Below are positions 42,391 to 55,397 of a DNA stretch of 64,000 nucleotides, piece by piece. A program made the position numbers and the translations under genes. Source of the DNA: Emydura subglobosa (lineage: Eukaryota; Chordata; Testudines; Chelidae); contig ML679969.1 of NCBI GenBank assembly GCA_007922225.1, positions 2,765,236-2,829,235 on the forward strand, read 5' to 3'. Position 1 is the stretch's first letter. The number at the start of each line of letters is the position of its first letter. The notes beneath the pieces were generated by a model. It was given only the letters and a program-made list of their open reading frames with translations. It was not told where the DNA came from and made no database searches.

Positions 42391-42654
42391 ACAATGAGTC
42401 ACTTCCTGTAAAGCCCCCTCGTGTGTTCCTATCTAGCCCGCTGCAATAGCCCCGTTTGAGAGCACCCCTGGACACTCAATGTCAGGTGTCCCACCAGCGT
42501 GGATGTATTTAATAAAGTGCCTGCTACTTTAACCCTGAGCCTTTACCTCTGTCAGCGTTGGTGCCTACAGCAAGATAAGGATCCTGTCTAAACCTCCGTT
42601 AGCCAACCCCTTTATGGTAGGAATAGGTTTGAAAGAACGTGTTCTCTCTCAAGT

Positions 42655-42875
42655 TATTATCTGACCCCCGTTTCCATAATAACTGAGCGCCTCACAATCT
42701 TCAATGGATTTATCCCCACCATACCCCTGTGAGGCAGGGCAGGGCTAATATCCCCTTTGTACAGATGGGGAACTGAGGCAGAGAGACTGAGCGACGTGCC
42801 CAAGGTCAAACAGGAAATCTAGGGAAGGACAGGGACTTGAACCCAGGTCCTCTACCAGTGCCCTAACCGGCAGGT
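42655..42875 (-). mobile_element. tRNA-derived SINE
   Basis: The + strand reads acagatggggaactgaggcag, cgtgcccaaggtcaaaca and gaacccaggtcctctaccag: SINE in minus orientation. Confidence 0.75.
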
Positions 42876-43916
42876 GATCCTTCCTCCACTTTAATAAAAA
42901 AACCGCCGTGGCTCAGTCCTGGACCTACTGAAGTCCATGGGAATTTTGCTGTCAAATTGAGTGGAACAGGCTCAGGGCTAGTTGTGTGTTGAACCCCAGC
43001 ACTCCCAGTGCTTGTGGATGCACGGCCATGACTGGATAAAGCTCTCCACCTCCCTCCATCGATTGGGAAACCAACCAGTTTGGATCCTCTAAGCCGTGGA
43101 AACCATTAGCATCGGCAGCAGCCAAGCGGAATTCACGCAGCTGTCTGTTTTTATGGAACGTTTTCTAACCGCTGGGATTTCTAACCGCTGGCACAAGAGC
43201 AGGAACACAAGTGTAGATTCTCTCCTAGCCGCGTGGGAATCAGCGGGGCCCTGTGCCTTCCTGGGAAGCGGGATGGGGAAGTTATTTAAGCAGTCTGCTG
43301 CGGTACTGCACACCAGAGTCACCGATCGCCTGAGGTCCTGATTGCAAAGCTGACAAGTCACCTCAAGTGGCACCGTCGTGCTGGTGCTAAGCTGTCAGAT
43401 GGCTCTCGGAGCAGTCAGAGTCTCATCGGAACAGAAGGCCTTTGCGATCACAGAGGGTGCAGCAGAGCGTTTCTGTAGGGCACAGAGGAGGCACGGAGCC
43501 AGTTTATTCAGCCTGCCGGACCCAGCCTGACGTCTCGGCAGTTCCCTCTCTAGTCCCTAGCCCTCAGACTGTCCTACGTGCATGTTCGCCTACAGCAGCC
43601 TTGTAAGACCCGGCGTGCGTTAGGCATTTGGGGCGAAGTTCACCCCTGTGCAAAGAGCCGGCTCAAAGGCAGTACGCCACTCAGGTCTCTCCATCTCCCA
43701 GTCTTAGCGGGCTGCTCCCTGCTGGCGAAACTCGCCCCTGTGCCTGCAGCATAAGCTGCAGCCGAAGTGGGCCAGACGTGGTACGTGGAACTCACGCCCA
43801 ACCATGGCCTAGAGTGAATTTCACCTTCCCAGAATGACTGGGGACGCCCCTCCAGCCCCATTCCCAGGTGCGGTGGGAGCGCTGCTGCTGGCTCCCTCTT
43901 TACATTTTGTTTTTCC

Positions 43917-43953
43917 TGTGTGTGTGTGTGTGTGTGTGTTTGTTTGTTTGTTT
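43917..43953. repeat. (TG)n then (TTTG)n microsatellite
   Basis: About eleven TG units followed by three to four TTTG units. Confidence 0.9.
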
Positions 43954-44261
43954 CCCTGTGCTATACATCTCGGCTCTCTCCTCCCCACCCCTTTCCAGAG
44001 AACGTTTTCCCAGACTAGGTACTGAACATCACAGCCAAACGAGGGGAGCAGCCCCCTTTCATCTCTCTTCTCGAGCGATTCCATTTCTCTTCCGATTTTC
44101 CCTTTCTCTCTTGCCCATCAGTATTTTCACCTTCTCTTTGTCATGATTTTATTCCTTCTCTGCTATTTTCTTTTCTCTTCCTTTTGCCAGGTCTCTTCTT
44201 GCTTTTGCCATTTCTTGACCTCAAAACAGGTTTGGTAGCGGTGCTGGTGTCATTGTGTGGT

Positions 44262-44513
44262 TCTCAGCGAGCCAGCAAGGTCTCCTGGACAGTGCACTGG
44301 ACTGGGACTCAGGAGACCTGGGTTCTATTCTTGGTTTTGCCTCTAGCCTTGGGCAAGTCACTTGCCTTTCTGTGCCTCAGTTTCTCTTCCATCCTTTGTC
44401 TGTCGTGTCTATTTAAATCATAAGCTCTTCAGGGCAGGGACACAATTGGCCCCTGATCTCCCTTAGGGGATGTAGGTGCTCTTTTAATGCCAATAATTAA
44501 TAATAATAGCATG
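44262..44513 (+). mobile_element. tRNA-derived SINE, near full length
   Basis: tgcactggactgggactcag, gagacctgggttctattctt, cttgggcaagtcacttgcc, tgtgcctcagtttctcttcc, cataagctcttcagggcag and a terminal aataataat run. Confidence 0.85.
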
Positions 44514-44837
44514 TTTCACCCACTGCTAGGCCAGCGTGCCATCATAAAGTTCCAAGCCACATGGTGGAAGAAGGGAAACTAACAATGACCTGAACTGTGC
44601 TGTGTTTGTTACTTGGGTTCATTAATAATTTCATTTGAAAAGGCCAATGTGACGCTGTGATGAACTGCACCGCGTTTATGGCAGGGCTGATTACAGACCC
44701 GGGGAAAAACAAGATGTACAACTCGAGTATGCCTGTTTAATTATGTTGCTGACATCCCTGACTGTGACAGCTTGCAGAGTCGTATCCCAGATTTCTGCTC
44801 ACACAACAAGACATCTTTTTGGAGGACAGTTAGAGAA

Positions 44838-44893
44838 GTGTGTGTGTGTGTGTGTGTGTGAGAGTGTGAGAGAGAGAGAGAGTGAGTGAGTGA
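44838..44893. repeat. (TG)n/(GA)n compound microsatellite
   Basis: About eleven TG units, then a GA-rich run and GTGA units. Confidence 0.9.
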
Positions 44894-44937
44894 CCAGTCC
44901 CCAGCCAAGGTGCAAAAGGAAGAGCGACCAGCATGCA

Positions 44938-45046
44938 TTATTTTATTTCTATTCCTAGCAGCCACAGACCAGGCCCCCATTGTGTCAGGTGCTGTACAAA
45001 CCCAGAACAAAGAGATGGTTCCTGGCTCAGTGAGCTGACCATCTAA
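44938..45046 (-). mobile_element. SINE tail fragment
   Basis: The + strand reads cccccattgtgtcaggtgctg, tacaaacccagaacaaagag and gagctgaccatctaagta: the complement of the SINE tail. Confidence 0.65.
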
Positions 45047-45197
45047 GTACAGTTACCACGTACAATTTCTTGAACGCTCAATGCTCGAGTTGGAGCACCA
45101 GTTGCTTCTCGCAGTCTGGTGAACGTTCATTCTGCTTGGTTATGGCTTGGTTATGGTAAGAGGAAGGAACATGGTTCATTGAACTGCAGCAGGCTCA

Positions 45198-45352
45198 GGT
45201 GTATATGTCTTGTGTATGAATGTGTGCATCTGGGTGTGCATGCGTGTGGGAGTCTGTGTGCGTGTGCACACACGTGCATGTGTGTGCATAGGTATGTGAA
45301 TGTATGTGCACGTGTTGGTGCATGCATGCATGTAGATGAGTGTGTGTCTGTT
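45198..45352. repeat. imperfect TG/TGCA-rich tract
   Basis: About 150 bp of mostly alternating purine-pyrimidine sequence (gtgtgcatctgggtgtgcat, gtgcacacacgtgcatgtgt, gcatgcatgcatg). It produces long spurious Thr/His frames on the minus strand. Confidence 0.75.
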
Positions 45353-45579
45353 GGGGATCAGAAGAGCTTTCCCACAGCCCTGCATGAAACCGTTCACAAA
45401 TATTTGCATTCACCCACCGCCGTCACTGTGCACAGACTTATTTCCACCCGGCCTGTGAAATGTCGAAGTCCCAGCTCTGACAGGTGTGTGATAACAAATT
45501 CACACAGCCAATCAGAGTTAACCATGGAAGGACTTTCACATTTTTTAACTTCTTTTTTTTGAGTCCAGAAATTCATCCA

Positions 45580-45690
45580 AATCAACCCTTTGCTGCGAAC
45601 GGTTTCGATTTCGATGAAATAACATTTTTCAGCAAGAAAACCGTTTGCTGAAAAATTCCCAACCAGCTCTACTGCTGAATCGTGTCCTCC
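45580..45690. repeat. AT-rich dispersed repeat
   Basis: atttcgatgaaataacattt, cagcaagaaaaccgtttgc and the end cccaaccagctctactgc, related to the window-start element. Confidence 0.5.
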
Positions 45691-46154
45691 AGTCTTATTT
45701 TAGGGGGCTGCATCTTGGGAATATATTTCTTCTCTGGCTCCCAGGTCTTTTTGACAGACAGACAGATAGACACACTTACTTAAGCACCACCTAGAGTTGA
45801 ACAGTAGGACAGGACAGTTTGACCTTCTCTGTTCTTGTACATAATTACTGCTATCCCAGATAATCGCTTTGAAATAACTCTGGGTCACCATGCACCTTCC
45901 TGCAATTTCCCCCATTTATCTGTTAGTGGCCCTGGCCCGGATAGCAGTGGATTTGATGTGATGGATTTTTTATTTCCTGCCATGCGCACATGTTGGACTT
46001 CACTTAACCCTTTTTGTTCTCTTCCCTCCCTTGACTTGGCTGCAAGAAGCCGTTTTGTGACCTCGATCTTGATAATTGGTGTGGTCGGCTCAACTTCTCT
46101 TCATTCTGTTCGCCGGTTGGATTGTCCGCCTCTCTATATGTCTCACAGCTGGAT

Positions 46155-46420
46155 ACAGAAAGTCAGAGAATTTAAGTCTAGAAGGGACCACCAGATCATC
46201 AAGTCTGACCTCCTGAGTAGCACTGGCCACCAACACCACCTGGCACCCGCTCAGTAAACCTAGCAAGCGAAATTAGAGCAAGATATTACAGCTGACAGGA
46301 GACTAGACTATTGTGTGCTGCTGGAGGGTCCCAGGTACACCAGTGCCCGAGACTCCTGATCAAGTGAGATATACCCAGATGATCCTGGCAAATGACCCCC
46401 TCCGGGGGCCATATTGTTCC
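46155..46420 (-). mobile_element. CR1 LINE 3' fragment
   Basis: The + strand starts gtcagagaatttaagtctag, then aagggaccaccagatcatc and agtctgacctcctgagtag, the reverse complement of a CR1 terminus. Similarity fades downstream. Confidence 0.65.
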
Positions 46421-47817
46421 TTTAGGCTCTTCTTCATCTGTGAGGAGATTCATACGGGGGTACTGGAAAGAAAGAGAGAGAGAGAAAAGCAGCGAAGAGG
46501 GGAATAAGTCTGTTCCTTTCCTAGACTGTGCAATCCTCCTTCGATGGAGAAGGGGGAACTGAAAGTGACCGTGGCGTTGCAAACAGATGTAAGCCAGCAT
46601 TTCCTCTCACCATACTCTGGTATATTGTGTAGCGAGGGGGCAAACCAAATCAATTCATTTATATCCCCCCCCTTGTTCACTTTGCAGCTTCCAATCAAAC
46701 TGTTCCCAGTTCCAAACCACCCTGATTTGAGTTTGCAAAGCCAAATCCTCCCTTATTTTTTGTGTGTCACTTAACTGGCATGTCATGTGGATTAGGCTCC
46801 AGATTTGTCCCACCTATAAAATCCTCATTAAGCAGCAAGGAATGTGCTCTGGATCCTATGGGCCAATGCACCATATGACAAGACTGTAAATTCTCATGGC
46901 TTCAATGGAATGACCCCCGATTGAAACCAGTGGGAGAGCAGGATCATACTCACCTGCTGGAATATGTCAGCAATTTTCAATTCTCCAATTTACAGCAACA
47001 GAAAAAGAAGCAGCCATTAAAATATGGATGCCCAGAAGGGTGAAAGACACTGTTAATCTAGGCCCTGAATCAGCAGCGCACGTCAGCATGTGCTTAACTT
47101 CTGGGAAGTTAAGAACGTAAGGCCAGACTCATCCCTCAGGATAAACATCCAGCAACTAACAGTAGTCAAGCCATGGTGCGGCATCTAGCAATGGTCCATA
47201 GAAAGAAGACACAGAGGTCTTCAATAGGTGTACGGTACCCATCGCGTTTCAGGAGAGCAGAGTTCCTAGGCCCGGGAGACAGAATGTCCTTGTATTACAG
47301 GTTGACCTATTTGTTCTCTTCCATAATACAAGATTAACATCGATGTTATTTACGTCTCATAAAAGTCCCAGCAGTGTTGACAAAGCACATTGCCGTGACA
47401 CCGACATGACTCCGTGGCGTCCCATCAACACTAATGCAACCGGTCTAAGGAAATTAGATGGCGATTATTAATAAATACTCGCACTGCAATCTTCCTAGAG
47501 ATGCCAGAGAGCCCGTTCTGTCTGCTAGAGAGAGATTGCTCCTTGGCTCTACAGCTATTTAGCGGCTTTATACAGATGTCTCCTTCACACCGGTAATGCT
47601 GTGATTTGCCATGGCAGCTAAATTACAGGAGCATTTCTAGCTGTTCAGGATTGGCTTGCAACCACTTTTTAGCCAACGTTATCCCTTTTTAAATAGTACT
47701 GACTGAAAAATAAAAACCAGGGAGGAAGGGATGTGAGAACATCTTCTTGACTTTTCTCCCTAGAATGGAGAATTTTGAAAATTTGAAAAAATGTGACTTT
47801 CTGTTGAGCTGATTGAA
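46421..47817. other. noncoding, nothing recognised
   Basis: No exon recognised. The 47435-47640 stretch looks like conserved noncoding DNA. Confidence 0.35.
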
Positions 47818-47994
47818 ACAATTTGGAAGAATTTACCAAGGGTCACGGTGGATTCTCCGTCACTGACAATTTTTGAATCAAAATCGGAAAAGATCTGCTC
47901 TAGGAATTATTTTGGGGCATTCTCTAGCCTCTGTTATGGAGGAGAGCAGACAAGATGGTCTCAGGGGCCCCTTCTGGCCTTGGAATCTATGAAA
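47818..47994 (+). mobile_element. CR1 LINE 3' end
   Basis: gaatttaccaagggtcacgg, tggattctccgtcactgac, aagatctgctctaggaatta and the terminus gacaagatggtctcaggggc then ggaatctatgaa. Confidence 0.85.
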
Positions 47995-48032
47995 ACACAG
48001 TGAGGAGGGAGGAATCCAAAAACATCATTTAA

Positions 48033-48252
48033 GCTGTGTGCCTCAGTTTCCTCACCTTTAAAATGGGGGTAATAATACTTCTTTCCTCCCATTTGTTGGT
48101 TGTCTTGTCTATTCAGACTGAAAGCTCTTGGGGGTTGGGACCGTCTCTTACTGTGCGTGCGTGCGTGCGCGCAGCGTCAGCAGCATCCGACAGAATGGGG
48201 CCTTGATCTCAGCTGGGCCTCTCGCTGTTGCTGTACATAAATAATAATCCCC
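48033..48252 (+). mobile_element. tRNA-derived SINE with internal GCGT run
   Basis: gtgcctcagtttcctcacc, gtctattcagactgaaagct, gggaccgtctcttactgtg, then a (GCGT)n run at 48155-48172 and gaatggggccttgatctc. Confidence 0.75.
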
Positions 48253-51200
48253 TCATTGGAAGTGTTGGTCTCTGTGGACTCTGTATCTCTTTCAGATACA
48301 TGAAGCTGCTCCGTGCCAAGAGACTTCCCCAAGCACCTGTTCAGAGAGTGCGAAACAGGGGAACTTTTACCTTCCTCATGGGGTGGGCAGTCACTGCACC
48401 AACTTCTCTTCCCCTCAGCCCAAAACTGGGGCTATCCATGCTGCGCCAGCCCGCTCCCCCCCCAAAACAACTCTACCCATGCCCCTCAGTTGTGACCTGC
48501 AAGTTGGGCTAGCGCTGGGTCCCCTCCCCTCTGTAGCTCCGTCCTTGTCGTCGTCAATCCCTTGGAAGTCGGGGGTGATCTCTTGCACGGCTTTCAAGTT
48601 CTTCCTGTGAAAGAAGCCTGCGCGTGAATAGTTTAGTGTGGGGGAGCCGTTGTGCACCAGCAGCCACACACAAATCTTGGTGGAAAAGGCGCTTGTGTCC
48701 GGTGGCAAGGAAGTCCAAGAGGTTTTTCATCCGTCGCAGCCTCCATCTGCCTTCGCAGCCGTGAAGAGGTAGCCCTGCTTCACCCGTCTGCTCTGCTGCT
48801 GACTTCTTTGTGCTGTTTTCTGCACTTGGTCTGTTGCCTCACCTTCGACCTTGCTGCCATGGGTGACCCTACTAGGAGTTGGAGACCCCCGACAGCATTG
48901 CTCTATGCTCTTTCGTACATGCAAGCTTCTCCACCATGTCAAGTTGGCGGTCCGTGTACCTTGGTCATGATGAGCAGCACACCCATTTCTGAGCTTGGCT
49001 CTACCGATCCCTTCAGCCCTGTCTGCTCCCCAGCTCTGCCAGTGCATCGCCGCCCCTTGTGCCAGTTCTGCTGTGTTGCACCACGTGGATCCTGCAGTGT
49101 GTGCAAAGGTCCACACAAGAAGTGCATATTCCCTTAAAACCAAAGGTCCCAAAGGTCTCCGATGAAACACTAGCACAGTATCCACCTGTGTTAATGGCGA
49201 CCTCCCCACCGCCTCTTCGTAAGTGGGACATGTTCATTTGAGAAAAGCTGTTTTCACTAAACTCATCAGAGGGAAGAGAAACAAACAGCTCTTAGATCAG
49301 ATAGGAACAAACACAGAAGCAGGAGCTCAGCGGAATTAAGCTGGCTCTTTGATAATAAAAAGCATTTCATCTGCAAGTCTCTTTGTGTCGAGTTTGTTCC
49401 CAAAAACTTGTGGCTGATTGGTCCATGTCTATGGATGCGATGCCAAGGAGCCAGCCATCAAGCAGAGGGGGCAGTCTCCATTGACTGTGTCTATGAGGAA
49501 TGCACAGGCGTCAACAGATGGCGGCTGGAACTCTTGGGTGAACTTGCCCTGCAACACTTGGTTTGTTTTTGGTGGTTTTCAAATGCAGATGCCATCTGTT
49601 ATCGAACTGCCAGAACGCACTATTATCGGGCTCGCGGCGTTGCAGTCTGATGTCTCGGATCTCAGGTGCGCGCTCACAGAGTGATTCGACGGTTGCAACT
49701 GATGCCCACGGAAGCATGTTGCAAGCATGAGTTCGGAGACGAGTGCGGACTGACGTGGGGCACCTGCAGTGAATGAGTGTTGCACAGCCGGCTGCCAGGA
49801 ATGGTCTCTGCCATTCAATCGCCCTGCTCAGTTATTCGGGGTGTGGCCCAAGCCCCCGAGCTTGACCCAGTCCCCTGTGGATCTGTTGCAGAATAAGCAA
49901 ATGAGCAAACACCAACAGGGACCTTTGGGAAGGGCTGAAAAAAGTGTAGCCTCTGGGGGGTTGGGGCCATGATTTCTCCTGTTTGCTGTTGTCTTCTAGG
50001 TCTGGGCACAAGTCCCAAAATAGCGTGAGTGTCTCCTTATGGGATATTTTCAGCCCAGCCCTGCAGACCCCATCCATCCTCTCCTTAGACTCACTAGTTC
50101 TGCCCTGAAATGTCCCAGCAAATGGGAAATGACTGGGCTTCATCATCCGACCTGTTTGCACAGGCCATTGAGATCTCTGGGCTGTAAATGGCTCCCTCCA
50201 TACCAGGATAGGTGGGGAATGCAGCCCAGGATTGTTGTGCTGCTCTGTTTGCCTGTCTCCTGCTGGAGGTGCAGATGATTGGTGCAGCTTTACCATCCTC
50301 ACCAACTTGAAAGGCTCCTGGCAGCATCTTCATTTCTTGTTTTTAGTGCTCGTCCTCTCCTCGGAGGTTCAGATTTAATGAAATTATTCAGCTCTTTGAT
50401 GCAATTTTCCCTTCCATCTTCAAAGTCTCTGAAGTGGATGAGCAGGGGTTGGGGGGGGCAGTTTAATGTGCATTTCCATTTAAGCAGCTTCTCTTCCTTT
50501 ATCTCCCCGTATCGGAAGAGTTGCACACTCTCGTCTCTCTCTCGTGTCTGTCACACTCTCTTGCTTTGAATGTGCAGAACTCTAGGCGTTTTCTTTCATT
50601 TCTCGCAGTTGGTTTGTATTTCCTGGAGATTATTTAGAGCACAGCCTCTCTCCGAAGACAGGCAGCTGAATGCACAGAAGAGGCCATTTGCTCTGTTTAC
50701 TTTTCTCATTCTTTCCCCTTGATTTCCCTTTACAAAATCCAAGGCTCTGCCTCCTCTCAGCGGTTCCTTTGCTTTGGACCCCGTTTAGTGCAGAGAGATT
50801 GAGTAGGAGATGGGAGGAAATGGATGAATCAGGGGGATTGGAAAGAGATGCAGAGCTTTTTCCCTTACAGGCATCAGGTTTGAACTCCGTTCATGGGGTT
50901 TGTTGGAGCAGAATGTTGTTGCTGTCAGATGGCAGCACCCCCTGTTGTGACACTCATGGCCAGGTTTTCAAGAACACACGGAGTGCACTTGGAAATCTAG
51001 CCCTGTGCGTATTCAAATCAGATCCAGGGAGGAATGAAATAGAGTGCAGGGGGCCTGTGCAGATAAAATAAAGACCTTTTCTCTTTTTAAATAAGAGAAG
51101 GCAAAGCCTTCCTCACAAAGAGGTGCACACGCTCCTGGTAGACAGCGCACCCACCGTGCGGTAGGTCCCGAGGAAGTACAGCGGGTCATGTACACAGCCG

Positions 51201-51869
51201 CACGCTACAGGCTCAGGGGGCCAGACTCCTGGCTTTGTGGAGGTTGCTCTCAGTGGGAAGTCTGGGGTCTGGCGGCAGCTCGGCCCAGCTCCGCTGCAGG
51301 TTCAAGGGCCCTTTCCTTGGTCACGTTCCCCCTCCCAAATGCTGTTGAGTTTGGAAATAGGGATAGGGCCAGATGTTTCCAGAGGGTTCTTGGCACCCAA
51401 AATGGGGGCCTGGTTTTCAAAAGAGCTGTGCACGTTGGGAGCACATCGGGGGCTGATCTCTTTTGGCCAACCTGGCCGCCACCATTTGTGAGGGCCGAGC
51501 GCTTGTAATCAGCTCTTTGGAAAATCTGGACCCTGGTGTCTAATGCTGGTTTCAAGCCTCAGACTTCAGAAGAGTCATTAGGGCGAGACAGTTGATGCTG
51601 ATAGCACTTATACAGTCAGATCCCTGGCCTGGCCAATAGAACTGAGCATGGTGCAGGAGACAGAGTGGATGGGAGGCTGTCAGGCACCTTTCTCCCTCCC
51701 CTCATCCTGGGGTCTACTGGGGAGCCAGAAACAGGAAAAACAGATGGAGCCAGGGGCCAGAACTGGCCCCTTGTGCCTTATCTTGGCAGCATCATTGGTG
51801 ACGTCAAGAAAGGACAAGACTGCAAGTGGGTTGTGAAGAAAAGGGGGAACAAAGTGAGATTTTGCACCG
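48253..51869. other. noncoding, unidentified; overlapping open frames
   Basis: Includes overlapping frames of about 160 codons on both strands (48652-49137 plus, 48727-49209 minus, 49832-50305 minus). None shows a recognisable domain. The 48500-49250 part gives an impression of a degraded repeat, but I cannot name it. Confidence 0.3.
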
Positions 51870-51920
51870 AGGGATCAATTCACGATGGTCCCGTCTGGCC
51901 TTAAAGTCTACGAGTCTGTT
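51870..51920 (+). mobile_element. CR1 LINE terminal fragment
   Basis: Ends with cacgatggtcccgtctggcc then ttaaagtctacgagtctg, the typical CR1 terminus. The upstream extent is unclear. Confidence 0.5.
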
Positions 51921-54265
51921 CCATGCCGAGAAATCATCCAGGAACCAGATTAACTTGCTTGCTGCCCTGTCGCTTTAAAGCTACAGCAAGTTCTGGGAAA
52001 TCAGCACGCGCCTGGGAGGAAGAGTCCACCAGCCGGCACAGATCCGGAGGATGCATCCGGTCTGTTACCACAAACGGTGCAGAGCAGCGCACGGCAGCAG
52101 ACAGCGCGTTAGCCCCCTCGCAGCTCAATGCTGAAGTGGCTCTGAAGCATCCAAAGAGCATTTGTATCATTACAGGTGCCCAAAAGCCAACCAGCGATAA
52201 TACAAATTGGTTTAACAGAAGAGCAGGGGAGAGGTAAAAGCTGGGAAATCAACTTCCACCACAATAATACAGCTGACCTGGTCCTGCTGCAGACTGGCTG
52301 TTATATCAAATTACAGCAGCCTTGGCTCACAGAGCACCTCGGAGATTGGGGAGGCTAGTCACTGGGATTGAGGGAGATCAGAAAATCGAGAAGACCATAT
52401 GTAAGGGGGGGGGCAGGGCTGTGTGACCCAGAAGTGCTGGGGGGATTGGATTTGGGACCGAGTGGGGGCATGCAGAGGCGACAGGGTGATGAGGATTGGA
52501 AAAGAAATCTCTCTCTCGCTCTAGTTTTGATAAGGCTGCCCATCACCAGGGTATCTGAGCACAGGACAAGGAAGGGAAATGAGAATTGTAAGGGAGCTAG
52601 TGCATACTGGAGGAAATGAGGCTGGCGGTTGGGAGGATCGTTTTGGTTCCTCATTATACTGGCTTCGTTTTAATTTTCCTTTCCTTCTTTGCTATTATTT
52701 CTCAGGAACATGATGTACTTTGCTCCTTGCTAGATCAGCAATGCTGCATATAGACTTGGGTGCAGTTAATTTATAGAAAGACCTTCCTTGTATCACCCTT
52801 GACCAACAATTTTTCTATTGGCATTTACTGCCTTAATTATATTGTATAACTCTTTATACTCTATTATTCTCTGCTTTTTCATGGCCCCACAATTAAAATG
52901 TTTTATTCCAATGTATTCTGAAGCTGCTGAGTTGAATTGTGCTATCCAAGTGCTTTTGGATAATGGAAAGAAATCTGCTTAGGAGTCAGTCATTGAAGGG
53001 GAAAAAAAAATACAAGTTTGAAAGGGTCATTCCATTAAAAAATCCACCTCTTTCAGCATGTTTTTATTTGAAATGAAAAAGCAGATGATGGCAAAGGATT
53101 TAAAGGAATTGCCATAAACATATGTATTTAGAAAGGTTTTATACTGAGTTCCAGCCCCTGCACCTCAATCCCAGCACTCACCCCCTTTCTGAGGAACCTG
53201 ATCCTTTGGTCAGCTGCCATTACTTTGTGCCTGTATAACCCGGCAGACCCAACCTTTGGAGGAGTCTCCCCATGTAGAGGAATCCTTGTGTGTTCAGCCA
53301 CTGCAAAGGCTCTGTCTCCATCTCACTCACTGTTTCCATTGCAAGTGGCATGGCCTGGGGAAAAGAGGTTTAGCTGGGGTTCCCTTAGGTCCTAGCAATC
53401 CTGGTCTGCAAAGATGGCCTCTCGAGGTTCTTGGCAACTGGTGTAATTTAGAGCAGCCTTTGGGTTGCTCTGTTATGCAAGTGCACGTCAACCCTAGGAT
53501 TGGGGGAAATGCCAGAGCTGGGTTAAAGCCACCGTTACACATCAGCACCACACCTGCCTTATGCTGAGCATTCTTCCGGCACAGCACAGATTATCGATGG
53601 ATCGATCACTGATCGTCGTAGCTGTAAAATCCTGGCGTTGCTCCTATTCTTTTCCAGCACTCATTAAAATATTTTAAGTGATTTCCCTATCCCTAGATCA
53701 GACTTTGCCACTCAGGAGAGGGTCAGATCACCAAGACTTTGTAGTCTCAACCTGTCGGCTGCTTTGCACAAACCACAGCCCATTGCAGAGAATCCGGTCG
53801 AACCTTTCAGTTACTCAGTGAAGAGGAGTTAAAGGCCCCCCCTGCCTGGCACCTTGTGAAGTCATTCATACCAGTGCGAGGCAGGTGTAAAATGCTTGCA
53901 AAGCAGACTGCATGTCTCTGACAACCACTCTGCACAGATGTAGATGATGGCACAGTGCGCAAGGCAGGGGAAAATTAGGCTGTCAGTGTGCAATTCAGCA
54001 AACAGGAATGAGCAGAAGGAGGGTTTTACATTCGAGAGAGACCCTGTTGCATATGCAGTGACACGACAGTGGCGAAGCGCTGCTCTTTAACCTTCACTTT
54101 GTCTGAGATAAGAAGATTGCTCTGTTACACACACACAATTGCTCTGACACCAAAACTGGCAAGCGGAATGTAGCTAATTACCAGGCCTGTCATCTGCCTC
54201 AATGACTAGATTTCACTCCACCTGTGTATGAGGAAGGCAAAGGAAAGGGGACATGGGTGATAAAC

Positions 54266-54268
<3 letters not shown>
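51921..54268. other. noncoding, nothing recognised
   Basis: AT-rich stretch 52660-53150 and otherwise mixed sequence. No exon identified. Confidence 0.35.
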
Positions 54269-54303
<35 letters not shown>

Positions 54304-54350
54304 CATGCCTGTGGGTGTGCACGCGTGCGTGTGTGTGTGAGAGACAGAGA
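54269..54350. repeat. (GT)n/(GC)n microsatellite
   Basis: About fifteen GT units run into a GCGCGCGCATGC segment and further GT units. It lies under the longest minus-strand open frames of this part of the window, which are artefacts. Confidence 0.9.
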
Positions 54351-55189
54351 GGTTGTGTGCACGTAAGAGAAACCAATAATGAGATATTTTGTGTGCGCAT
54401 GATTGTGTGAGAGAGAGAGTGTGTGAAAGACAGCAACAGTGACAGAGAGGGTCTGAGTCATTCGCCTTGCTGGCTGGGGTGCTGCACCAGGGAGTGAAGC
54501 TGATCCAGTAACACAGCACGGAGGTGGGGGAGAGCAGGACGAGAGCTGGAGCTGAGGACTTGACGAGGGTGCCCCAGCTGCTGGCCTGGCCTGATGCAGG
54601 GAAGCGGGGACTTTGTGTGCTTCCGGCTAGGCTGTGTGGGCCCACACCTGATGCTGTGCTGGATTGTAAGGGTGAAAGCTTTTTCCAGACACACACATTT
54701 GCCGTTGTAACAAAGAAGATGCAGAAAATTACTGGTAAAGCCCATTGATTTTGGCATAAATGCTCTCTTTTTTTCACATGTCGTCTCAGCATGAAAGCCC
54801 GTCTCTGAAGTGTTTTTTTTTTTTTCCCCTTTCCCAAATCTGTCTTGAGCATTATGCCTTTTTGTGTGTCATGGCATCAATAATGGGTCAAAAATAAACA
54901 GCCCAATTCTCCAGGCTGCAGTTCTGAGTCAATGCCTGGGGTTGTAGCTCACTCTGCATCTCACTCACTCTCCTGTAGTTTAGCCGTTTAACTGTATGAT
55001 CCCCTACATCCAATATGTCTGTGCAAATATTGATCTCTCGGTCTTTGCTGAAAGCTGGCGTAGATGTTCACGGAGGAGGATCGACCAGTCCGGGGCATAT
55101 CACAAACACTTTGGTGGGTCGATTGGCAGAACCTCCCCTAAAATTAGCAATAACATGCTCATCTGAACCTGCTGAAGTGTTCTTGTTGT
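54351..55189. other. noncoding, nothing recognised
   Basis: GA/GT-rich flank of the microsatellite up to about 54450, then ordinary sequence. Confidence 0.35.
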
Positions 55190-55385
55190 AATTATTTGTT
55201 CTGCAATGAGGCCACAACTGAGATTAGGTCCCACCCCACTGTGCTGTATGAACATGAAGCAAGATTCAGTGCCTGCTCTGAAGAGCTTACAATCGAAAAA
55301 GACAGGACAGACAGTTACTCTCCTTTCAGAGATGGGGAACTGAGGCACAGAGAGATGTAGTGGCTTGCATAAGGTCACAGAAGTT
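55190..55385 (-). mobile_element. tRNA-derived SINE
   Basis: The + strand reads gaagagcttacaatcgaaaa, gatggggaactgaggcacag and gcttgcataaggtcacag: minus orientation. Confidence 0.75.
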
Positions 55386-55397
55386 CTTTCAGCAACC

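Noticed and set aside
45119..45562. 147-codon plus-strand frame rich in Cys, Val and His
   Set aside because: It is driven by the TG/TGCA-rich tract.
54199..54852. 217-codon minus-strand frame rich in Thr and His
   Set aside because: It is produced by the (GT)n microsatellite and its flanks; no domain and no coding signal.
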